Source of the DNA: Loripinus fragilis
Lineage: Eukaryota; Mollusca; Bivalvia; Lucinida; Lucinidae
Assembly (NCBI GenBank): GCA_964019695.1
Contig: OZ026514.1
Span: 98,634,845 to 98,698,844, forward strand
Length of the DNA stretch: 64,000 bases
Direction: 5' to 3'
Of this stretch, positions 41,801-53,800 are shown in pieces (position 1 is the stretch's first letter; each line of letters opens with the position of its first letter). A program made the position numbers and the translations under genes. Under the pieces are notes generated by a model. It saw nothing but the letters and a program-made list of their open reading frames with translations, did no database searches and was not told the origin of the DNA.

Positions 41801-44800
41801 GTCTTCTCGTTTTCCCATGTTTATTGTTACTATTCTTGTTTCTCCAGCAATGTCATGCAGGACATTACATAAGGCGCACACAAACATACACAACATAAGG
41901 CGTTCCCAACTAACAAGGCATTCCAAACTAACAATGAAATGCCTGTTTTATTTTATCACAAGCAGTGAATTCAATGCATATCAAATGTGAGTAAAATTGG
42001 TATTTTTCTAGAGTGAAAAAATATCGTATTTTTTCACTAGTGACTGATACGATTTATATTTTCACTGTAGAATAGAATAGAACTGTAGCAAAACAAGGCT
42101 TTCTTGGCAATTTTGTGACTGGGATTTTTTAACATAAGGTTTTAAGCGAGTATATTTGTCAAAAATAACGCTACACTTGTTGTGACGTCAACATCAAACA
42201 TAATGACGTCACTGTTTGACCTGGCATAGCGCCAGTTTGCACATGACGCCTACCCTAAGGCACACTCAATAGACTTTCTTTAAATGCTGATTTCTTGCGT
42301 TTCATTCGTTAAAATATGATTCTAAGCCACTTTCTAGGTGCAAACTATGTTTAAACACAATGTTATACCCAATTAACACACTGCAAAAGTCAAATTGAAC
42401 GAGAAACGACCAAGTAAAAAGTGAGGTTGTGATTTCTGTATTTCCGTTGAGTATAAAATAAAAAGAAAATTTACTTTTTCTCGGCAAATACCAAATATAT
42501 TTCATCTTGTGCGGTGAAAATATCAGCATTTTCACTCGTGCTACGCACTCGTGAAAAATACTGATTTTTTTCACCGCACTCGATGAAATATATTTGGTAT
42601 TCACCTAAAAAAAGTAAATATCTTCTATTTACAACATGCAGAAGGTAAAATAATATACGTACCAATGGTGTTTTCAAATCCTGCCACAATTTCTCTGATA
42701 CCAGTCTTGAACTCTGCCTCTGAAGGGGACAGGCTAACATAAGCCCTCAAAGAAGATTGCTTCCTGAGATAAAATGAAATGAGCCGTGACATGTGATTTC
42801 CAACAATATGGTGTTTTGACAAGTGTAGACTTAGACGAGCCTGTGCAGCCTACTTTTAAGCTTAGAAAATCCAAATGATGTTCAGTCAGTGGCTTAACAG
42901 GCATAGGATATTCAAGCGACCATCAAAGGCTCTGATCAGACTGCGCATATGAGCAGGCTGATCTGAGGCTTTGCTGGTCGCACATACCACATTGTTGGAA
43001 ATCTCATGCCGGGTATCAAATATCAATTGTAAGCTTGAACATTCTTGATCAACAGAAAAGAATGAAAAAGAAAATTGAGCAGCGACATGAGATTTCCAAC
43101 AGTGTGGTATGTGCGACCAGCAAAGCCTCAGATCAGCCTGCGCATATGCACAGTCTGATCAAAACCTTCGCTCGTCTCTTGAGTATTCTATGAGTGGTAA
43201 GCTACTGACTGAACATCATTTGGAGTTTATAAGCTTAAAGGGAGGCTGCACAGGCTCATCTGAGACTACACTTTTCAAAATGCCACATTGTTGGAAATCA
43301 GGTGTCGCAGCTCAATTAAAACATTTGAGCTTAACAAAACCAACAAAAGCTTTAAAGAGACAAATAATACTGTGATCCTATCTATCTCCTATACTAACAG
43401 CCATCACATTTCATCATTCTTCCATCGAGTACTAAATCTTACAATTTAGTTAAATTTGTCTCTGATAAACATAAAAAACCTTGTCATGGGCACATGCTCA
43501 TTCGCAATTCCCATTCAGCAAGTAAATGAATCAGAGAACTTATTTTCTTTTTATAAAAGTTTACAAAAGTTGAGCTCTAGGTAATGATCCTTATCTTTGT
43601 TTCATCACAGTTAACCCATTACTCCATAGGCTTTATTTAGATCATGATATCATTTTCTATTTTTAGATAACATTGATAAAATATCAGGAAAATTTTAAGT
43701 AAAGTTTTGAATACTTTTGAAAATATTATTGAAAATGGAGCATTTGCACCAAAGGAGCAAATGCTGCATTTTCCATAAATTTTCAAATACATTATTTTTT
43801 TCAAAGCCGTCAAAAGGTGTTTTTATGGAGTAAAGGGTTAACCCACATGAGACAAGCCTCCTTTTTATGGGACATCAGGATTTGGCTATAACATGGTCAT
43901 ATTGTGGTTCCCAAATTTTCAAACCATGTAATTTTCCAAAGAAATCATAAAATGGTCATTTTCCTATAACTCCTTTGTAAAATTGTCCTTTTATAACAAG
44001 ATTCACTGATAACATGGTCCATTCTTGTGGACCCCAAACATAGCATTATAAAGGGTCTGCACTGTACTTGTCTTTGAGGTGTCCAACAAAGCAGGACTCC
44101 AACCAGTCTCCTCAGCTACAGAGACTAGCTAGAAAATGGAAATTTCCCTCGTAGCAAGTCTAGATATGATATTTTCCAATAAGCAAATGACAAAGGCACT
44201 GATCAGACTGCGCGGGTGCGCAGGCTGGTCTGCGTCTTTGTTGTTTGCAAACCCGGGACGACGGGTTTTTCTCGTGTCTAGGCCCAAACTGGATGAATGA
44301 AGTATTATAGAGTTTTTTTTTTTGTTTTTTTTTGTTTTTATGGAGCGCAGTGGCTCAGTGGTAGAGTGCTTGACTCAGGACTGTAGGGCCGCGGGTTTGA
44401 GCCTCACCGGCGTCACTGCCTTGTGGTCCTTGAGCAAGACACATTTATCCTAGCTTATTACTGGTTCAACCCAGGAAGACCCATCCCTGTTTAACTGACA
44501 GATTGTTGATGGGACGTAAAGAATCAAATTAAACAAACAAAATATAGAGTTTTTACACACTTTTTGTCTTCAGGATAGGCCAGCTCATCTCCGCTCATGG
44601 GACTGGCACTGACTGAGCGAGGTGCGTCCAGCTGATCATCTTCTAAACCCTCTCCTTCCTCGTCATCACTGTACTCCGAGCCAGACTCAGACTCTGAAAA
44701 ACAGACAAAACACAACTGTGAAAAATTGTAAATATTTTCTTACCCATAATTTTAAGCATATGTTTTGGGAGCTCATTGAGACAGTTCTTTTGAGTACCCA

Positions 44801-47800
44801 CAACATATGTTTTGGATTTCTTGTACGCACTATTAACTAAAGTCCTTGGGCAGGTTTGTGTAAAATTCAAAGACTTTTCAAGGACCTAAAAAACTCTCCT
44901 ACTACAACTCTGACTCTGAAAAAGAGACAAAACACACCAGTGAACTCAAGGTTCTTATCTGCTACTTAGGTTTAGATAAACAAAAATTTTCAGCGTAAAA
45001 TTGTAAATAATTTCTTACCCATAATTTATAGCATATATTTTGGGTGCTCAAAAGAACCGTCTCATTGAGACAGTTCTTTTGAGTACCCACAACATATGTT
45101 TTGTTTGAAAAATAAGAAAATTATTTTTCTGGTACGCACTTTTAACTAAAGTCTTGGGGCAAGTTTGTGTCAAATTCAAAGACTTTTTAAGGACCTAAAA
45201 ACTCTCCTATTATGTAAAACTCACAAAATACACCCGTAAACTCAAGGTTCTTACGGGCAATAAAGGTTTAGATAAACAAAAATTCTCAGCGTAAAATTGT
45301 AAATATTTTCTTGCCCATAATTTTCAGCATATGTTTTGGGTGCTCAAAAGAACCGTCTCATTGAGACGGTTCTTTTGAGTACCCACAACATATGTTTTGG
45401 TTGAAAAATAAGAAAAATTATTTTTCTTGTACGCACTCTTAACTACAGGTTTCCCACGGAAATTTAAACACAACTCCATGATTTTTCCATGATCAACAAT
45501 GCAATTTCCATGACTTTTAAATGCACAGCCTCCAACCTTCCCCTTGAGCTGCATCTTCAGCACATTAAGCATAAATGTGAAATGCAGTAACGGTAATTTA
45601 TTCAAATAAGATGTTTGTAGACCATGCATGCATTTTGAAATAATTAAAACTTAAAACCATCAGTAGCTCGAAAACTAGCTGTCAGACACACAAAACTTGT
45701 GTGTCTGACAGCTAGTTTTCTGGCTACTGGTGGTTTCTTCAATTTATTTCACAAAATTCCATGATTTTTCCATAATTATTCTGCTTTTTTCAAATTCCAT
45801 GAATTTTCCATGCATGTTTTTTTTTTGGTGATTTTCCAGGTTTTCCTTGATTTACAGAGCTTGTGGGAACCCTGTGTAAAATTCAAGGACTTTTCAAGGA
45901 CCTAAAAACCTCTCCTACTACGTAAACTACACAAAATACACCTGTGAACTCAAGGTTCTTAAGGGCAAGTTTGTGTAAATTCAAGGACTTTTCAAGGACC
46001 TAAAAAACTCCTACTATGTAAAACACATGAAATACACATGTGAACTCAAGGTTCTTATGGTCAAGTTGGTGTAAAATTCAATGACTTTTCAAGGACTTCA
46101 AAAAGACTCTCCTACAGTTTTCAAAGACTACAAGATTATGAAAAATACTGATTTACTTACATGTTAAAATTCTACTTCCCAAAATTTAACTGAGATAATG
46201 AAGCAGCTGGTATTAGAAAATTAGTATAAAGTTGTTATGCTGCACAAAATAAAGCCACAACAATTTTATACTGATTTAGGACTCTATAAACACAGTGTTA
46301 AGTCCTACAGAAAATTTAAAGGACTTAACATGGCCTTAGAGTAATTTACCAGTATTTTTAGGCAGATTTATTTTTCAAGGACTTTTCAAGAAAGCCCTCT
46401 ATATTCAAGTTTTTTTCAAGCATGTGCAAACCATGGAACTTTTGAAAAGCTAAATAGAGAAAATTCAGAAATTTAAAGCACCCAACAAAGGTTTATTTAT
46501 GAGTATGGACAGACAGACAGAGGCAATAACAATATCCCATAGCGTGGGGATAATAAGTGACAAATAAAATGTATACCAGAATAAATTGGCTCAACAGAGT
46601 AAATATTACTCAAAGTATGTATCTTTTATTCCACAAATTTTACCCTGTGGTGCAAATATTTAAGAAATGAATTCTATTTTTGGTCTGTTCATGGAACCAT
46701 GAACACTTCGGGTCTCTTTGCAAGAGACCCGAAGTATTCATGGTTCCATGAATAGAAAAATGGAATTTATTTCTTATATTTACATTTTATATTATCAGTC
46801 AAGTATCAATTTTTAATTTTCACCTAGATTGGCTGCGTTTCCAGATATTTTGAATTAAATCAGATATAACAGAGGGTTTCGAATAGCCAAAACACCAAAT
46901 TTCGGCGCTTAACGTCATAGCGATAAGTGTTCAACGTCACATAAACGTCAGTAAACAAGCAAGATTATTGGTTAGCGTTGACGTTGGTCCACTCAAATGG
47001 TGCGTATGTGGGTGTGGCTTGAATTGATTTGTTCATGAAGGTATGAACGGCATCTCAAATGTAAAGGTTCATTTAAAGACTCGCAGTGGAAATGTAAATA
47101 TTTAGCTTATGAACAACAAAAGTCAACAAACCTGAACTCCCCGGCTGGTTATGAAACTTAACCTTCTTCCCCGACCCTATCCTACCCCTGTCTTTTTGGT
47201 TAAACAGAGTAAATATATGTATCTTTTATTCCACAAATTTAACCCTGTGGTGCAAATATTTAGCTTATGAACAACAAGAGTCAACAAACCTGAACTCCCC
47301 GGCTGGTCATGAAACTTCACCTTCTTCCCCGACCCTATCCTAGCTCTGTCTTCTAGCATCTGTTTGAGATAACTGGAGTGGGTGGATGCTGTCTTGATCG
47401 TCCTCTCGGGGTCCAGCAGCGATGTGGGTCTGCCATCAGACTTCTGGGGAACCACAAGGACCAGTTCTAGACTGAAGACAGGGGCAGAGAACTCTTCCAC
47501 TACATCCTGCTGTTTGATCTCCTCAAGAACCTTTAAGATACACCATGTGGTTAGGCCAGAATTTTTTTATTAGTTGATTTACCGGGGAAAAAAATCAGAT
47601 TTAGGGTCTGGGGACGAAAGAAAAAAAAGGTCTGAAAATGACCAGTTGACTGGTCATTTTCAGAGCTTTTTTTTTTCAGAGCTTTTTTCTTTTTTTTTAA
47701 TATCTCCAGAAAAAAACCCAGAAAACTAGTAAGGTAAACCAACAGTCTGTATTGAATCTTTAAACATTTGATCATTTTCCTAAAATTTTGGACAGGAAAA

Positions 47801-50800
47801 TCACTTTTAACAGTGTCACTCTCAAAAATACACAGACAGAACCTCAAAAATATTTCTTTTTTCAACAAAACAAATAATATTTAGAGTCAGTGGATAAACA
47901 AAAAAAATAGAATTTAAATTTTATTGTTTTTCTACTTTCCGGAAAATTACAGTAGGAGGGTTTGTTAATCAACTAATCGGGCCTTTGATGGGTTCTCACA
48001 GAAAAGCATATAAATTGGTTCATGAAAAACAGATACCCAAACTGGTTGAGTGTGCCAATATGCAGCAGACGATAAATTTTGCAACACCTTTCCTAATTTT
48101 CGAAAAAAAATAAGGTATGATATTACATTAGAATCGTCTGCTCAGATGATTCTCATGAAATATCATGCCTTATTGGTTATTTTTGAAAAAGCAGCAAAAT
48201 CTAAAATTGTCGTCTGCTGCAAATTATAGGTGGCGCTTTAAGAATTAAGGGTCAACTAAACTTACCTCATCTGGGTCTGGTGGTCCATCATGGACCTCAG
48301 GTAGATCAAAGTCGTAGTGTGGTATCACGTAACCGGAGTCTGTCACATCCTTCATGGTTGGGGGTACTTTATAAGCTGCTGAACTCGCTCTTGACAGAGG
48401 CCTGTAATAATCATATGTCATAAGATGATACTTATTTTTTAACTCCTTCCAGCTTTTTACGACAGTTTATTGTCAAAGGTAAAAGTGTTTTTTTATTCAA
48501 ATCAGTGGCGGATCCAGAGGGGGTTCAGGAGGACCCCCCTCCCCTTCTTTTAAATACCCCATGAAAATGCAATAATTTCATTTTCATGGGATATTTAAGA
48601 AAAATGGGATAAAATCAGCAAACCAAACCCCCCCCCCCCCTTTCCGTTACACATCTGAATCCCCTGTTCAGAAAACCTGGATCCGCCCCTGCAAATGTAT
48701 TTCTATCCATGGAGATTTTTTTTCTCAGCAAACAGTGTGAACCATGATGAAATTCCACATTTACAGGCATTTCAGCCAATTCACTGTTTGCTATGGGTTT
48801 CCATTATAAAAATAGTTAATTTCACAGACTAGAGGACCTGAAGGTCCTGAGGCGCTCACCTGATCTCCTTAATAATGTTAAAATAGGTCTAGGTCAACTA
48901 CAGCTTATAATGGAACAAATTTTGTTTTTACCATATACATTTTGGTCAAGTAACCTAAACAATCTAATGAATTATCCATCAAACAGCCCAGTGATTGCTG
49001 AGAAAAAGATGTTTAGACAGGTATGTGGCAGTCCAAATGAGTGGCCTTGGATAAAAGGTCACAGGTCAGCTTGACATTTGGTACTTATTCTAACACATCT
49101 CGCCTATACAGCCAATGGTTTAACTCAGTGATTTATTGGTTGATAAATCACTGCACGGACAGGGCACGGACCGGTGTGACGTCATTCGGTCGCCAGTTTG
49201 AATTCTCATGACGTCATCTATCACATACGGCATTGTTACGTTGACAATAGACGGTGTAACGTCGTTTTTACAACTTCTTGACGTTCAAAATGTACGTAAA
49301 AATACGCATTTCAGTCTAAACAAAAGTTGCGGGAAATTCTGACAGTCTGTTCAAGATGGCGGAATCATTATAGACTATGAAGGATTCGTTCATATTTTTA
49401 ATCTTTTTGTGTGTTAGAATCGAAATATATTCGCGCTAGCAGTGATTTGTTGTTTAATATATCACTGTCTGTCGGTCAGTCGTAAGTGGATAAATCATTC
49501 GCGCTTCGCGCTCATGATTTATTCACTTTAACGACTGACCTCCAGCCAGTGATATATTATGCAACAAATCACTGCTAGCGCGAATCTATTTCTTAAATAA
49601 ACCATTGTCTCAATAGGTTTAACTATTATGAATTCGACTCAGTTAGAAAATGAACATTTTAAGATTTTCTCCATATAAATGCTTTAGGAATCAAATTTGA
49701 ATTTGCCATAAAGTAGGTCAAGATCAACCTAGATTCATCATTTGTGCTAACCTGGTAGGGCCCACATCCCCCATCCTACATACCAAGTCCCAAAGCCAGT
49801 GGCCTTTTGGTTCCAGAGAAGAAGAAAAGTAAAGAGTTTTTACCATATATGGGCATGGTGGCCATGTTTTTCATGTGACCATAACAATTTGTATAAGTTT
49901 TGGCTAACCAATCATAAGGAGTTGTCATATGAAATTTGGTTTCAATTGGCCAAGAATTGTCTAAGAAAACTATGTTTTAATATGTTGATGGGACTTCAAT
50001 ATAAGTGACCTTGGCTGAAAGGTCAAAGATCAACCTTGACCTTTGAAACTTATTTACAGACACTAGATTGAACATATCAAGTGAGAATAATGACTTTGGC
50101 TTCCACAGTATTCAAAAAATCAACTTTTCAAAAAAATTCCCATTCAAATGCATTTGGAAGCAAACTTGACCTTGACGTTAAGTAGGTCAAGGTCACCCTA
50201 GGATCATCATTTGAACAAACTTGGTAGGCCCCACATCCCCAATTCTATATACCAAGTCTCAAGGTCACTGGCCTTATGGTTCTTGAAAAGAAGATTTTTA
50301 AAAGGTTTTTACCTTATATGGGCGTGGTGGCCATCTTTGTCATGTGACCAGAATATTTTGTATAAATTTTAGCTGACTTATCATAAGGAGTCTTCACATG
50401 AAATTTGAGTTCAATTGGGCCAATGGTTTGTGAGAAAACTATGTTTTAATATATTAATTGGACCACAATATGAGCAACCTTGACTGAAAGGGCAAAGGTC
50501 AACCTTGACCTTTGAAACTTATTTATAGCCATTGTCTCATTAGTTTCAACATATCAAGTAAGAATAATGACTTTGGCTTTAACAGTATTTAAAAAATCTA
50601 CTTTTCGAAAAATTCCCATTTAAATCTATTAGGAAGCAAACTTGACCTTGACGTTAAGTAGATCAAGGTCACCCTAGGATCATTATTTGAACAAACTTGG
50701 TAGGCCCCACATCCCCCATGCTACATACCAAGTCCCAAGGTCATCGGCCTTCTGGTTCTGGAGAAGAAGATTTTTAAAGGGTTTTTACCATATATGGGCA

Positions 50801-53800
50801 TGGCGGCCATCTTGGTCATGTGACCAGTAACATTTGAACAAACTTTCGTTCCCCCGTCCTAAGGAGTCTCCATATGAAATTTGAGTTCAATTGGCCCAGA
50901 GGTTTCAGAGGAGAAGATGTTTGAAAATGTTGACGGACGGACGGACGGACGACGGACGGACGACGGACGCTGGAGTCACTGGTATACTAATAGCTCACCT
51001 CCGAGCCTTCGGCTCAGGTGAGCTAAAAACCATAGAGACAGAATTATAAAAAAAATGGGTTTTTTTCCATGCTTTTATTTAGATTAAAGTGGGTAATTAA
51101 ATATTAATATTCTTATTTCTCAACCAAAACATATGTTGTGGGTACTCGAAAGAACCGTCTCATTGAGACAGTTCTTTTGAGCACCCAAAAAAATAAATGT
51201 TTGAACTGATGGATAAGTAAATATTGAAAATTTTACCCTCTTAATTTTTGTTTAACTGGATTTGCATTACCAGAATCCATTTTATACAGTAAAACCTGTC
51301 TTAAGCGGCCAGTCCAAAATAGACAAAACAAAGATCTTAATGACAAATGGTAGCTTAATGAAGGTCAAAAGTGTTGCAGAATGCTCCCCTTGGAGCATTC
51401 TGCAATACTTTTGACCTGCATTAAGTGATAATCTGTCTTGAATACCAATTTTCTCTTCTTTTGAGTGGCTGCTTAAGACAGGTTTTACTGTACTCACCTT
51501 GAGTGAAATGACATGGAGCTGTCTGTAGAACTATCTGACATAATAGATGATATATCATCCTGAAAGTAGACAAGCAAATAATACCTGTATTATTGAACTT
51601 TTTGGTTACTGTAAAAGCGGCACCTCATGAATGCGTAAATAGGACTAGTCTACTTTAGACATGGGTAAAAGCTGAAAATGAGTTTTGTTTGTTTGATTTG
51701 ATTCTTTATGTCCCATCAACAATCTTTCAGTTATAAAGGGAAGGGTCTTCCTGGGTTGAACCAGTACTAAGCTAGGATAAATGTGTCTTGCTCAAGGACC
51801 ACAATGCAGTGAGGCCGGTGAGGCTCGAACCCTCGGCCCCTCGGTCTCGAGTCAAGCACTCTACCACTGAGCCACCTTGCACTCTGAATATGTGTTGATT
51901 ATACAATTTCTTTCCTGGTAACATTTAGGAATTCTCATCCAATGAATGAGCAAAATAGGTTCTCAGATCACTCAAAATCTTAATAAATTTATATGAACAT
52001 GTTTTAATTATGCCTTTTCTTTTCCGCTTACCATTTAGGCATTAAGTCATTCAAAACTTAAGTAAAAAAGTGCTGACTTGCAGAAAATTACTCATGTCCT
52101 TGTTAATCTATCATTCTGTATTTAATAAGGTAAATTCTACTTTAACAAAAATACTTGTAATATTTGTAAGTTAAATTTTAAAATTGTAAAGTCTGAGTGC
52201 AGTGAGTGCTTTTCTATGGCAAACCTGATATATTGACCTATTACAAGGTTAATAAATTGTTCTTCTTATATAGACATCAGGAAAATATTACAAAACTATC
52301 ACACAGATTTTCAATTGTTCAATCTACACTCAGTGGCCATAAGTAAGTAGCCAAATCAGCTAAGAATTTGACAAAAAATATGGTCTGAAACAATGGTCTT
52401 TTCTAGCCAATTAAGACAATTTCCCCAAATGATAAATGCCCTATATAAATATACAGTGTATATGTTTACGTCATTACCAAATTGTATGATGTCATCATCT
52501 GTTGCTATGGAGATATTGTGTATCACAAACATTGGCTCCATTTCTTCAAAAAAGATAGCAGGTGTTGAAAAATTGCTGTAAAAATGCCAGATTGTAATAT
52601 TCTTTATTGAAAATTTGCAGAAATATTTGAAATGTACTGAAAAACATTCTGTTAAAGTTCAAATTAGTATAGACACTGAAAATAAAATAATGCAGAGCAG
52701 AGAACTGGGCGGAAAATAATGCCATGAAAATGACCCGACTGCAGTATACTTTGGCTGTAAAAACAAACTAAACAAACAAATACAGGAATATTGGGTATGT
52801 ATGTTTTGTGAGGTATCATAACAGTGTTCAAATTGAAAATAATGTATTTTGAATAAATGTTGATGGATATAAGCTATGGTTGGATCCAAAGAAAATCTGC
52901 TAATTTTCACTGTCAGTCCTGATATTGGTGCCATAAGCAGCATAACTGGTGATATAATATTTGTGTAATAATTATTTTCAGTTGAAAGTACCATTTGGGG
53001 TTACATTTTTACAGAACATTTATTTTTTTAAGAAGAACTATCATATGATTTCACATAAAAGTTTGGGTACCCCCTCGTAAAGCAAAATTTGACCAAGGGG
53101 TTATGTATCGCTGGGTGCTGTCTTTTCGATTTGAAAGAACGAAACATGTAAAGACTAATTGCTTCAAACACTCGTATATACACCCTAGAAAGCCGGATAC
53201 TTGCTGCTAAGTTACCATGTGGATTCATTCAATAATTTAGATTTTTGGGTCAGGGGTACAAATACCCCACCCACCCCTAATATGACGGTGAATAAATTGG
53301 AAAGATGTGAACACATCTTGTTCACAGCTCACGATTATAGCATATTAGCACCATTATCACCAAAAAATATACAGAAAATAAGCAATATCTATAGCCATGT
53401 AAAAACGGAAGAAGTTTAGAACCCACATCGAATTTTCAAACTGTTTCAGAAATCAGGGTTGGTTGAAATTAATAACACCCACGAACTCTAGGTGATATTA
53501 TTTCTATAATAATCAAGCATTCTTAAGTTGAAAAATAGCAAAAAGTGATATGTTCAAAATTTCAGATAATTTGCATTCCTTGTTTTCAAATTATACAAAT
53601 TTTAAATGTACTTGATTTTTGCAAAAGAAACAACGCTAACGTCAACTGGCTACTTACTTATGACCTGCGACTGTAACAAGCTAATAACCTAAAAAGCTAA
53701 TTCCTAACAAGCTAATTCCAATCATCTAGCAGGTTGTCTAATCAAATCATTCCATTGACACTCTTATGCACGACCATACTTACCCTATATACATTGCAGT

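Noticed and set aside
41176..41990. Two plus-strand frames of 102-133 codons
   Set aside because: The first spans a palindrome and the second intron sequence with a hairpin; compositions look random and no family was recognised.
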